NCBI GenBank assembly: GCA_021781745.1
Contig: JAJXWH010000022.1
Coordinates: forward strand, 1 to 64,000
DNA from: Bacillota bacterium
GTDB lineage: Bacteria; Bacillota; Clostridia; Clostridiales; Clostridiaceae
Direction: 5' to 3'
Length of the DNA stretch: 64,000 bases
Every line of letters starts with the position of its first letter. The first letter of the stretch is position 1. Positions 55,430-64,000 of this stretch are shown here, in pieces. Position numbers and translations under genes: made by a program. Under the pieces are notes generated by a model. That model saw only the letters and a list, made by a program, of their open reading frames with translations, was not told where the DNA came from and made no database searches.

Positions 55430-55640
55430 ACTTTGATTACAGATGAAAATTTTTACACAAGAATTCATTTGCCTTTCCTTTGGTACCAGCTTTACGAAAT
55501 ATGACCTGCTTAATCCTTGAATACCTCCTTGAGATGAGCCTACAAGGATGATAAAAATCCAAAAATCTTAATTCTCTGAACCTCCCGAGTGGTAGTCGTG
55601 AATTTGCGAGCGATTTCCTATTAAAATCGCAAAACAACAT
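55430..55640 (-). ncRNA. Candidate structured RNA (minus strand)
   Basis: A segment with higher GC than its surroundings in a gene-free gap. On the minus strand it begins with a GCGATTT/AAATCGC hairpin (55610-55630) and contains GGAGG and AAGGAGG purine-rich stretches and CCTTG/CAAGG pairing. A 67-codon frame spans it but is R/L/S-rich, lacks an RBS and fits no family. A known class (for example raiA-like) should be tested; I cannot confirm a class by eye. Confidence 0.4.
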
Positions 55641-55722
55641 TTAAATATTTTAAAATTTATTTTTCGTATTATGTATACTTAAAATTAAACTGCACATATT
55701 AATATCATAAGGAACATAACAG

Positions 55723-56060
55723 TCGAGCAAAGATTTATATATGCTCTTGATATAAGGGTGTATATAAATCGAACAAAGATTTTATAATGGTTATTACATA
55801 TAGTTGTTATAATAGTCGGCGATAAGATTTTATATGGTGGGGAAAAGTTTTATTGTAGTTGATTTATATCTATTACAATAGTACTCCAACTTATTATATA
55901 AGGTCGAGTTAACATTATTCAATGTGTTGAATTGATTTAATATAGCCGTGAGGTTATATTAAGTTGAATAAATATGTTGTGTGGTGGAGCGAAACATGGT
56001 AACAGGTTGCGATTTGTTGTATTATAGTCGAAAGATTATAATGTGATAATAAACTATCTT
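55723..56060 (+). ncRNA. Candidate structured RNA (plus strand) with GNRA-capped helices
   Basis: No ORF. Helices: 11 bp at 55937-55962 closed by a GTGA loop and including a G-U pair; 9 bp at 56021-56042 with a GAAA loop and a G-U pair; TATTGTA/TACAATA (55851-55880); TTTATATA/TATATAAA (55733-55768). The strand is rich in G over C between helices. Two TCGA(G/A)CAAAGATTT units repeat (55723, 55769). Such features point to a folded RNA rather than a regulatory gap. Confidence 0.55.
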
Positions 56061-56113
56061 TTATTGTGCTAGTTAAGATTGTTATGCTCTTTAAAAAAAA
56101 CGTATTTATTGAA

Positions 56114-57109
56114 TTATTCACTATACTCTATTCGATTTCTTCCATTTTGTTTAGCTTTGTATAGTAAATCATCAGCATTTTTTAATAATTCTACAGAAGA
56201 TTCATTTCTACATTGTTTTATTCCAATGCTTACTGTTAATTTAAGAAAATTATTAAATTTATATTTCGCAATTGAATTTCTTATTTTTTCACCTATATCG
56301 TACGCTCTATCTATTCCTATTTGCGGGAGTATTATTATAAATTCTTCTCCTCCAAATCTTCCAACATACCCATTATCATTAATATTATTCACTAAAATAT
56401 TAGCTAGTGTTTCTAAAACATAATCCCCAAATAAATGACCATGCGTATCATTAACATTTTTAAAGTAATCAATATCAATCATCATTAATGATAATTCTCT
56501 TTTATTTGCTTCTAAATTAATCTTATTTATTTCTTTTTCGATTATTTCCATTGAATATTTGTGATTATAGAGTTTAGTTAAACCATCTCTAATTGTTTTT
56601 TCCTGTAATTGTTCATTTTTTCTTCTCAATTCATGTTCTATACTAATATCTTGTATTACAAGAGCTGCTCCTAGAAAATCATTAAATTTATTATCACAAA
56701 TAGGTATGAGAGTAATGTTTGTTGGAATTCTTTTATCATTATTACCTATTATTTCTATATCATAGTATTTTTTAGATTGTTTCTGATTATTGCATTCGTG
56801 AATTTTCCCAATGATATCTTTATTAAATAGTGTATTGATATTTTTATTAAGTATCTCACTCTTTTCAAAATTCAACAGATTTAGAGTATGTGCAGAAACT
56901 CTAATGATATCAAATTTTTCATTTATTAAAATAATTATATCCATAGTTTCATTTTCAATTTCTTCTATTAAAAATTTTTCAAGAATTCTTAAAAACTTAT
57001 ATTTCGTAATTACTATATAATTACCTATTATCATAATAACAGAATATAATTGTCCCATTAATGGAAAATTCTCAATTCCAAATAACGGCATTATAGTTTG
57101 AGTCATCAA
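56114..57109 (-). CDS. PAS-GGDEF diguanylate cyclase with truncated membrane domain
   Basis: 331 residues from ATG 57109. A short hydrophobic N-terminus, a PAS domain (about 48-165) and a GGDEF domain (about 170-331) with intact GGEEF; the I-site RxxD is absent (DNGY). The frame stays open and protein-like (VWIISIITIFVWGLKAD) to a TAA at 57230-57232, showing the last helices of a larger membrane sensor whose start is missing. The cyclase may still be made but its input domain is broken. Confidence 0.78.
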   Translation of the reverse strand: MMTQTIMPLFGIENFPLMGQLYSVIMIIGNYIVITKYKFLRILEKFLIEEIENETMDIIILINEKFDIIRVSAHTLNLLNFEKSEILNKNINTLFNKDIIGKIHECNNQKQSKKYYDIEIIGNNDKRIPTNITLIPICDNKFNDFLGAALVIQDISIEHELRRKNEQLQEKTIRDGLTKLYNHKYSMEIIEKEINKINLEANKRELSLMMIDIDYFKNVNDTHGHLFGDYVLETLANILVNNINDNGYVGRFGGEEFIIILPQIGIDRAYDIGEKIRNSIAKYKFNNFLKLTVSIGIKQCRNESSVELLKNADDLLYKAKQNGRNRIEYSE

Positions 57110-57468
57110 GTTTAGGCAAAATGGTATTGCACTTGATAAAACTAATATCTTTGATTGATATTTAATTCTTTTACTATCAGCTTTTAATCCCCAAACAAAT
57201 ATAGTTATTATACTAATAATCCATACATATTACCCCATTTATATAAAATTATAATATATAAGTTCCAATTAATTAAGTTCATAAATATGTTTTAATTATT
57301 TATTTTCTTCATATACTTCATATGTTAAAAAAATCTATATCCATTTATTGTTTCTTTCATATTATTCACTCTTTCTAGGTATCTCCAATTTTATGTTTAT
57401 TATAGCATAAATTTGCATAAAATGATGAAATATTGTATTCTCACATATTTGCTTAAACATTATAAAAT

Positions 57469-58143
57469 TTATTCTAGGATTATTTCTTTGTACAATTCTT
57501 CTCTTTCATCAATATCAAGCCAACCTTCATATTCTGCATAATCAAATATCTTTTCCAGAAGTATATTGTAGTCTTTAGCAAGAACTGCTGGATTTCTTTT
57601 ATACTCATTAATAGTTTCATTTGTAAAATCATTTTTTCTAATTTCTTCTTCATATACAAGTGCTTTTAAATATGTACTTCCTACGAGCTCTCTAATCACA
57701 TTATACCTATAACTCCTTGGACTACAGATATAAAGCCTGCATATTATTGGCCTTTCCTCATAGATAGTGCATAGATTGCTTTCTGTTATAAAATTACAGT
57801 CTTTTTCCTTATCTAATACATACTGATCAAAATCTCTATAATAATTTTTCTTTTTAACCAACTTTTCCTGTATAAAATCTAAAGCTGCCTCATCATTCCA
57901 ACTGCTCAATCTATTTACACAGATATTATCCATTTCTACTGACCAAGATTTTTTGCAGCAACTCTCCTCACATTCATTGCAATTAAGAGGATTATTATTT
58001 AAAAATATACCAACTGCATCTAACACATCTTTAACAGTTGTATTTTTATTAATTTTGTCATAATTCACTTTAACTTCGACATCAAATAACAATTTCATCA
58101 TATAGTTCCTCAACTTTAAATTATTTCTTCTTATATATTCCAT
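57469..58143 (-). CDS. YkgJ-type cysteine-cluster protein
   Basis: A 224-residue protein of the zinc/iron-chelating YkgJ family. Conserved cysteines are in CNECEESCCKKSW (about 56-68), DCNFITESNLCTIYEERP and CRLYIC. Such proteins bind a metal or Fe-S cluster; the biochemical role is not settled. The start is at ATG 58143 with a weak RBS. Confidence 0.8.
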   Translation of the reverse strand: MEYIRRNNLKLRNYMMKLLFDVEVKVNYDKINKNTTVKDVLDAVGIFLNNNPLNCNECEESCCKKSWSVEMDNICVNRLSSWNDEAALDFIQEKLVKKKNYYRDFDQYVLDKEKDCNFITESNLCTIYEERPIICRLYICSPRSYRYNVIRELVGSTYLKALVYEEEIRKNDFTNETINEYKRNPAVLAKDYNILLEKIFDYAEYEGWLDIDEREELYKEIILE

Positions 58144-58255
58144 TAATCTAATTATATTTTTTCCTTTTAAACTCCTAGCTTATGCAAATATTATTTAAAG
58201 CCTAATTCTTTCATTTTATTAATAAAAATAAATATACTTAAAATAATAAAAATAA

Positions 58256-58296
58256 CCTAAAGTAGAAATTTATTTAAAAATACTTTCCACTTTAGG
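58256..58296 (-). terminator. Terminator after rpsU
   Basis: CCTAAAGTaGAAA pairs with TTtCcACTTTAGG; T-rich tail on the minus strand. Located 176 bases after the rpsU stop. Confidence 0.65.
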
Positions 58297-58471
58297 CTAA
58301 TACTTTAGTTCTTTTAATATTTAGATAAACTTAGCAATTTTATCTGCGAATTTTTATTTTCCCCAAGAATGCTTCCGAGACACAAAGCGTTGAAGTTACT
58401 TTTCACAATAAGTAAAATAGTTTTTTATTATAATCACTAATATTATTGATAAAATTATAATTTATAATCTA

Positions 58472-58648
58472 TTACTTAAATTTTCTTTTTCTAGCTTCTT
58501 CTGACTTTTTCTTTCTTTTTACACTTGGTTTCTCATAGTGTTGTCTCTTTTTTGCCTCTGAAAGGACTCCAGATGCTGAGCATTTTCTTTTAAATCTTCT
58601 TAATGCTTGCTCAAGAGATTCATTCTCTCCTACTTTAATTTCTGACAT
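58472..58648 (-). CDS. rpsU: 30S ribosomal protein S21
   Basis: A 58-residue basic protein: [21 protein letters not shown], then [20 protein letters not shown] and a [15 protein letters not shown] end, the classical S21 sequence. RBS GGGAGGGA. S21 sits near the 3' end of 16S rRNA in the 30S subunit and aids initiation. Here it stands alone rather than beside dnaG/rpoD or yqeY. Confidence 0.97.
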   Translation of the reverse strand: MSEIKVGENESLEQALRRFKRKCSASGVLSEAKKRQHYEKPSVKRKKKSEEARKRKFK

Positions 58649-58816
58649 TCTTTATCCCTCCCCTGGCACTATACTATAAACTATTAAATAATTTACAAAT
58701 ATAAACTCTTACTATACTATACAGCATTTACTAGAATGCTGTCAATTGTAATGAAGCTTGAAAACGGATTAAATTTAAAAATATATATCTTAGCTATAGT
58801 AATAGCTGCCATTAAA

Positions 58817-59265
58817 TCATCTGCATTTTTTCTCATTAAATTTGGGTAAATACTGATATACAATTTTCCTGGAATCCACTAAGTTATTTGTTTTATTAAC
58901 CTTTTCTATGAGCTCATCAATACAAGTAATCATGGATTCCTGTCTTTGCATTATTTCAATAAAATGTCTTTGTTTTACTGAAATATCCTTATCTTTTGGA
59001 GGAATGTAACTAATCTGAATAACTATACAGGTATTCTTGCCTATACTAACAATGTCTATAAACATAGAATAATCATTTAAGCCATCTCCGAGCACTACTA
59101 TCTCATCTTTTTTTATATTCAGTTTTTGTGCTACTTTTGCAAGAATTTTTCCCTTCTCAGCATCCATATGATTTACTTCAATGTTAGTTCCAAAACTTGC
59201 TGATACAGCTAGTCCCTCTAGTGCTTCCATCTTTTTACGAAGCTTATTTATAATTTTTTCCTTAA
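58817..59265 (-). pseudogene. HAD (Cof-type) hydrolase C-terminal fragment joined to foreign end
   Basis: The frame opens directly after the MATE stop (59268). About 60 codons match the end of Cof-type HAD phosphatases (NIEVNHMDAEKGKILAKVA, GDGLNDYSMF), then the sequence changes to an unrelated stretch (QISYIPPKDKDISVKQRHF to the stop). Missing catalytic N-terminus (DxD) and the abrupt change show a recombined remnant. Confidence 0.6.
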
Positions 59266-59267
59266 TT

Positions 59268-60641
59268 TTATCTTATGGCTTTTAGACTTTTACCTTGCTT
59301 TATTTCAACTCTAAAATTTTTATCTGAGTAGAAAACTATAAGTACAAAAATTGTACATGTTATCCAAATAAGTGGTTCTGATATACATACCCCTAAATAA
59401 CCCATTGATGGAGCTAAAAATCCTACAACTGCAAATTTCCCAAAAAGTTCAATTGAACTAGAAACAAGTGGCGTAAATTTCTTTCCAATTCCTTGAAGCG
59501 TACTTCTATATATAAGAAGTATGGCTAATACATAATAAAAAGGAGTATTAATTCTTAAATATTTTACTGCTGTATCTATAATTAAAGCATCATTTGATCC
59601 AGTTAAAAATTTTATTATATATGGTCCAAAGGCAAAGGCCGTAATAACAACTATTGTTGACCATATTGCACCCATCATAACAGTTTTCTTAAGTCCAATA
59701 TTTATCCGTTCATATTTCTTTGCACCATAATTTTGACTTACAAACGTGGCTGCTGCTGTTGCCAATGTTCCAAGGGGCATCATGTAAATTTCACTAATTT
59801 TTCTTGCTGCCATATGTGCAGTTATTATTTCCTTACCAAAACTGTTTATTGCACCTTGGAGCGCAACTGAACCAATTGAAACAAGTGATAGCATAAATCC
59901 CATAGATAATCCTGAAGTAATTAATTCCATTACCATAGTCCTATCATATTTAAAATCTCCTTTGGATAATTTTAGCTCCGGACATTTTTTTATAATATGA
60001 TTAAATCCTAAGGCTACAGCTACAATCTGTGATATGACAGTTGCATAAGCAGAACCTCTAACACCCCATTTAAATACTAAAATAAATGTAAAAACCAATA
60101 CTACATTTAAAATTGAAGCATAAATTAAATATATAAGTGGACTACGGCTATCGCCCAGTGCTCTTAGAACCCCTGCTATCATATTGTACATTATAGTAAC
60201 AATCATAAACATTAAGATTATTACAATATATCCATATGCATCGCTTATTATTTCAGCTGGGGTATTTAAAAATTTAAGAAGATACATTATTGTACCTACT
60301 CCAACAGCCGTAAATACTATTGATATTATAAGGTCTAAAATTACTGTCATTGCTACAGCTTGTCTCATATTATCCATTTCTTTTGCTCCAAAATATCTTG
60401 CAATCACAATAGCAAATCCATTATTTATACCAATCGCCATACCAACAATAAGTCCAAATAGTGGCGTTGTAGCGCCTATAGCTGCTAAGGCATTTTCACC
60501 CAAGGTGTGTCCAACAATCACTGTGTCCGCCAAATTGTACATTTGTTGAAACACACTCCCAAGAAATATAGGTAATGCAAAATAAAAAATTTGTTTCCCA
60601 GGATTTCCTGTTGTTAAATCCGTGATTTTATTTTTTTCCAT
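59268..60641 (-). CDS. MATE family efflux transporter
   Basis: 457 residues from ATG 60641 (MEKNKITDLTTGNPGKQ), with GGAGAGG upstream. About 12 membrane helices in two repeats; the N-terminal PGKQIFYFALPIFLGSVFQQ is typical of MATE/MepA-like pumps, which export cationic drugs or metabolites with Na+ or H+. Ends against a HAD remnant. Confidence 0.92.
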   Translation of the reverse strand: MEKNKITDLTTGNPGKQIFYFALPIFLGSVFQQMYNLADTVIVGHTLGENALAAIGATTPLFGLIVGMAIGINNGFAIVIARYFGAKEMDNMRQAVAMTVILDLIISIVFTAVGVGTIMYLLKFLNTPAEIISDAYGYIVIILMFMIVTIMYNMIAGVLRALGDSRSPLIYLIYASILNVVLVFTFILVFKWGVRGSAYATVISQIVAVALGFNHIIKKCPELKLSKGDFKYDRTMVMELITSGLSMGFMLSLVSIGSVALQGAINSFGKEIITAHMAARKISEIYMMPLGTLATAAATFVSQNYGAKKYERINIGLKKTVMMGAIWSTIVVITAFAFGPYIIKFLTGSNDALIIDTAVKYLRINTPFYYVLAILLIYRSTLQGIGKKFTPLVSSSIELFGKFAVVGFLAPSMGYLGVCISEPLIWITCTIFVLIVFYSDKNFRVEIKQGKSLKAIR

Positions 60642-60981
60642 TGTAGTTTTCCTCTCCATCTTGCTTTTGTGTAATTTAAACATTCCATCAAAATCTTTTT
60701 TAATTTTACTATACCATAATATAGTAAAAATTTATCTTATCCGAAAAATTTAGTAACATAAAATACTTTTTGGGTATTTATTTTTTTTAGAAACATAGTG
60801 TTTTTTCTATTTACTTATTATTCATATACTATTATAGGTTTTCATTAATGTAAATATATTTAATTAACACTTAACCCCTTTTAAAACATAGAATTTTATT
60901 TAATAATCTATAAAAAATCATAGCATAATTACCCCTTATTCTCCATCTCTTGTAATTTTGCATTTAAAGATCTTAGAAAAA
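60642..60981. other. Intergenic region
   Basis: 340 bases, strongly AT-rich; must contain the MATE promoter. No hairpin or ORF stands out before the terminator at its end. Confidence 0.4.
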
Positions 60982-61020
60982 AATAAACCTAACTTAGAAA
61001 TTTTTCTAAGTTAGATTTAT
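60982..61020 (-). terminator. Terminator
   Basis: CCTAACTTAGAAA pairs with TTTCTAAGTTAG; lies just after the Rpn fragment stop at 61036. Confidence 0.75.
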
Positions 61021-61035
61021 TGAATTAAGCTCCAA

Positions 61036-61251
61036 CTAGAAATATTTTTTTAAATCTTCGATAGATTTCATATCAAATATTTCCGTAGCTATTAACTCTA
61101 TATTTTCCTCTGATAAAGATTTTAATTTATCTTTATATTCATCAGGCATTATTTTAAACTTTTTTATTAACTGCTTAATTAAAAGTTCCACTTTTCCTTC
61201 TTCAATCTTTTCTCTATCTCTTTCCAACAAAGTCATGTAAGTTCTTGATTG
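61036..61251 (-). pseudogene. Rpn-type nuclease C-terminal fragment 1
   Basis: About 71 codons (AQSRTYMTLLERDREK, EEGKVELLIKQLIKKF to EIFDMKSIEDLKKYF) match the end of Rpn/PD-(D/E)XK transposase-family proteins. The catalytic N-terminal domain is missing. Confidence 0.7.
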
Positions 61252-61270
61252 TGCTTAAAAAGTTCTTATT

Positions 61271-61319
61271 TGTGCTACGCACATTTCTATAGGTGCGCAC
61301 CTTTTCAAAATGTGCACCT
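61271..61319. repeat. Small inverted repeats between mobile-element fragments
   Basis: TGTGCtacGCACA (61271-61283) and an imperfect AGGTGCGCAC/GTGCACCT pair (61291-61319). They lie at the junction of two Rpn fragments and could be element ends. Confidence 0.4.
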
Positions 61320-61397
61320 CCATTGAGACATCATTTTTAATTTCTTGAACTCTTTTATGTATAGTTTTTACAAGATTTCCTAGTAAGAAGTTAGTTC

Positions 61398-61490
61398 TTA
61401 GTTCTTATTATATATATCTTCTACTTTTAATCCTGTTAATTTACTTATATCCTCATCATTCATCCCTAAGTTTATTGCATTTTTAGCACG
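61398..61490 (-). pseudogene. Rpn-type nuclease C-terminal fragment 2
   Basis: RAKNAINLGMNDEDISKLTG then LKVEDIYNKN and TAA: the canonical C-terminal motif of Rpn proteins. It is joined out of frame to the truncated recombinase end at about 61485, indicating insertion or deletion. Confidence 0.65.
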
Positions 61491-61836
61491 GTATATAGAT
61501 AGATGTATTTATTGAAGCAAATTTAGAAGGAGGAATATAAGCCTCTTTTCCCTGATCTTTTATATATCTTCCTACCTGCTTGATTAGGTTTATTCTCTTC
61601 ATTTGCGTAAGATTTTTCTCATTAGGTTTCTTACGAATCCACTCCTCTACAACATTCTTAGGTAATGTATTCTTTTCAAAATCGAAATTCATAGTAAATC
61701 TATCAAATATAGCTAAACAACCAGCTTCACTATTATATTCGCAACCTAGTGCACGCTTTTGTTCTACAAATTCCTTAAGCATTTCAGACAAAGGCCCCGT
61801 ATACATGAATACTTTTAGTTTGTTGGAATTATTCAC
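61483..61836 (-). pseudogene. Second tyrosine recombinase, N-terminal fragment
   Basis: From GTG 61836 (RBS GGAGGTG) about 110 codons resemble the N-terminal SAM-like domain of a tyrosine recombinase (LSEMLKEFVEQKRALGCEY). It overlaps the first recombinase by 8 bases, as in recombinase trios, but the catalytic domain is gone. Confidence 0.65.
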
Positions 61837-63037
61837 TTTGCAGCACCTCCTCTGGATCCAAGGCGCATTGAACAAGATTTTTCATATCTATTTTCAAATA
61901 ATCAGCTGTAGAATTCGTATTTGCGTGACCTAAAATTTCTGTTATCATTTCGAGCGGTATATCTTTTTCTAAAAGCCTGCTGGCCAATGAATGACGAAAA
62001 GAATGTGGACCTTTTTGATGCCCCAGTGGCTTTTTAATTTCAGCTTGTTGAATGTATTTTTTACATATCATATAACAATCTGTCATTTTATTATACGGAT
62101 AAACTTGTTTAACAAAAACAAAAGGTTCATTTGTTATTGGTCTGCCTTCCTTTAAGTATTCAATAATTGCCCATCCAACATCTTTTGGGAGTGGCAATAT
62201 CAAGTTTCTAGATGTCTTGGTTTGACAAAGCTCAATACAATTTAGCTCCCACTTAATATCTTCTAATTTTAGATTTATAACATCACTTTCCCTTAAACCC
62301 AAGCGAGTTAGAAGAAGTAGAATGGAATAGTCTCTTTTACCACACGGATGCCCTCAGTCTACTGAACATAAAATTTTTTCTGCTTCCTCTTTTGTCCAAG
62401 TAGATGGAATATGTTGCCGTCTTACAAATCTTATTTTAGGTACAACGAGAGATAAATCTTCATTATGGAAACCTTCTAAAAACAGAAATCTAAAAAAAGT
62501 TCTTAAACTATACATTTGAACAGCAAGAGTTTTTGAATATCTTGAAATAGTTTCAGATGTAATTTGGCTGCAAGATGTGATGTTTTGTTCATGTAAAAAT
62601 TTTAAAAAACCTTTAAGTGAATGAAAAATTCGATTGATTGAACCCTCTGATAAAGTTCTTTGAGATGAGTAATCTTTAAATTTATCAAGAATATCTTCAT
62701 AAGGAATTAACCAAAGTTCATCATTATGACATTTCCAGCGCAAAATTGCGTTATGTAGCTGATAATCTCCTAAAACTCTAACGGCACGTATTGCATGGCG
62801 TACACTTTTTGATAGCTTCAGATTACTTTCATTCAAATAGTCATAACATTCATTTAAAAAACTATCACAGAGTTTTTCAGAAAAATATTGTTCATCCTTC
62901 TGTTTTTCTGCATAGAATAGAAGTTTCTTCCACACAGCTTCATATGCATAGATAGTACTTTGTCTATAGCCTAATAGTTTCATTTCATTTCTGACTATAT
63001 CTATTAGCTCAGTTAATGGTCTTTTTTTCTCTTCCAT
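61829..63037 (-). pseudogene. Tyrosine recombinase/integrase with in-frame stop
   Basis: A 402-codon frame interrupted by one TGA at 62354-62356 (SVD-stop-GHPCGKRDY; CGA to TGA would explain it). Core-binding domain about 1-215; catalytic domain has the first Arg in LLTRLGLRESD, HSFRHSLA, and LGHANTNSTADYLKID with the Tyr nucleophile. All catalytic residues remain, so inactivation seems recent. With the next gene it resembles a two- or three-recombinase (RIT-like) module. Confidence 0.82.
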
Positions 63038-63465
63038 AGGATTACCTCTAATATAATTATTTAGTAAATAGGATTTGTTGTTTTCCTATCTCTATTAATT
63101 ATATTGCCAGTATTATGCAAAGCTGATCAGTAAGTTAGAAAATAATTCTCACTTGTATTTGCGGTATTTATAAAGTATTATTCATATAGTATAGTGTTTA
63201 CTTTACATAATTACTTACTATACATAATTTCAATCTAAAGTAGACTTTTAAATGCCTATGAGATTACTGTTTTATATGACAGAAGTTTGGAGAGATGTAC
63301 TTAAAAATACGGAGAAGAGTGAAATTAAAAGAAAATTCTTTAAAAATGGGATTAATTATAATATTCGTTTGTAATTTTATTTCAAGGCTGTTACAATAAA
63401 TGTAAATAAGGGTAAGGGGAGGAAAAACAAGACTTTGAAGTGAAATTCTTGTTTTATTTGATTGT
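63038..63465. other. Intergenic region
   Basis: 428 bases, no coding potential. An inverted AGTATAGT/ACTATACT-like motif near 63187-63228 could be a regulatory dyad or element end; GGGGAGG at 63417 is too far from any start to be an RBS for 63466. Confidence 0.4.
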
Positions 63466-63978
63466 ATGGAAAATTTAAGAAAATTTATAGTTAGATTTAT
63501 AGTTGGTGCAGCTTCATTAGGCATAATTCTCTTTATTATTTTTCATGTGATTTTTACATTGGGTATGATTAATACCAATCGTCCAAAATCAATACGTGCA
63601 GATATTGTTTCAGAATGTGTTACAGATTTAAAAAATAGTAATAAAAATTTTACTTTGAAAGATTTAGAGTTATATTATCAGCAGGGAAAAATTCATGCTA
63701 ATATATATTTTGAGAATGATTTATCGTTAGAGGAAAGTAAAATTGTAGTGAAAAGTTTAAAAGAGTTTCTTTTGAAAGATAACATAAATGAATATTTTAC
63801 AGAGAACCATAATTCATTAGATATAGATGCTGTTATTCGCAGTAAAGATAACTCATACTATTATGAATGTCCATACTATCTTCCAACTAATGATAATTCA
63901 GAAGTGGAAAATAACTACAAAATGTGGTATTTAGAGAAGAGTAGTGGTGAAGTGATAGAATCTATAAATATAGATTAA
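63466..63978 (+). CDS. Membrane-anchored protein of unknown function
   Basis: A 170-residue protein with one membrane helix at about 8-33 and a charged remainder, acidic overall (FENDLSLEESKIVVKSL, YYYECPYYLPTNDNSE). The ATG at 63466 has no clear RBS. No family recognised. It resembles in plan the protein at 250-852 but without visible sequence relation. Confidence 0.65.
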   Translation: MENLRKFIVRFIVGAASLGIILFIIFHVIFTLGMINTNRPKSIRADIVSECVTDLKNSNKNFTLKDLELYYQQGKIHANIYFENDLSLEESKIVVKSLKEFLLKDNINEYFTENHNSLDIDAVIRSKDNSYYYECPYYLPTNDNSEVENNYKMWYLEKSSGEVIESINID

Positions 63979-64000
63979 AAAAGTGATGTAGCATCACATC

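Noticed and set aside
55437-55640. 67-codon minus-strand frame
   Set aside because: No RBS, R/L-rich with no recognisable fold, and lies inside a GC-richer candidate RNA; treated as noncoding.
55723-55786. CRISPR-like repetition of TCGA(G/A)CAAAGATTT units
   Set aside because: Only two clear units about 46 bases apart with structured, not unique, spacers; no cas genes in the window.
61402-61490. Continuation of the second recombinase
   Set aside because: The frame and motif (GMNDEDISKLTGL) belong to Rpn proteins, so it is a different fused fragment.

Overview
The window is AT-rich, with short Shine-Dalgarno-led genes, ATG/GTG/TTG starts and many U-tailed hairpin terminators. Clostridial family members are present: the NirJ1/NirJ2-AhbAB heme set, a Spo0E-like phosphatase, 3D-domain and SH3 cell-wall proteins, and many c-di-GMP proteins. 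I infer a spore-forming Clostridium sensu stricto, possibly near C. beijerinckii. No rRNA, tRNA or CRISPR array was seen. Most genes lie on the minus strand.

Layout. 0-1.5 kb: a small membrane protein and two related long imperfect palindromes. 1.5-7.3 kb: a five-gene operon (solute-binding lipoprotein, double permease, ATPase, PHP phosphoesterase, RpiR regulator), probably for uptake of a phosphorylated compound. 7.5-11.9 kb: an EAL-HDOD protein, a solitary galactose-binding-type protein, a secreted SH3 protein and a small conserved protein. 12.1-15.5 kb: an 8-oxoguanine-deaminase-like gene behind an attenuator-like leader, flanked by two paralogous 55-56 aa proteins, with a Spo0E-like gene nearby. 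15.6-24.5 kb: housekeeping and accessory genes (VOC, monooxygenase-like, orphan ABC ATPase, PilZ, 5'-3' exonuclease, 3D protein, QueG-like, MarR, M20 peptidase). 24.7-28.5 kb: a chimeric pseudogene and the siroheme-to-heme operon. 28.7-36.6 kb: a PII-like gene behind tandem terminators, an aldo/keto reductase, an AAA/PD-(D/E)XK protein, and a phosphodiesterase/cyclase pair for c-di-GMP.

36.9-48.3 kb is the most distinctive region: a spike-and-toxin island in a Gram-positive genome. It has two VgrG-like spikes (one fused to a PD-(D/E)XK nuclease toxin), a PAAR-like tip protein, an Eag/DcrB-like putative adaptor, several immunity genes, and a downstream series of displaced toxin C-terminal cassettes. 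Each better-preserved cassette consists of a short anchor copied from the main toxin, a toxin domain, an immunity gene and a terminator. Two cassettes carry deaminase toxins, one of them a frameshifted DddA-like remnant beside an Imm1-type gene. No sheath, tube or ATPase genes of a contractile system are in the window.

48.5-53.5 kb is accessory: an uncharacterised three-gene unit with a ComEC-type metallo-beta-lactamase-fold protein, several gene remnants, a 2-hydroxyacid dehydrogenase, and a broken DUF3990/DUF3791 locus. 53.7-58.7 kb holds a PAS histidine kinase, two candidate structured RNAs in a gene-free gap (one with GNRA-capped helices), a shortened diguanylate cyclase, a cysteine-cluster protein and rpsU. 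The last 5 kb has a MATE transporter and decayed mobile-element remains: a tyrosine recombinase with an in-frame stop, a truncated second recombinase and two Rpn-type nuclease fragments.
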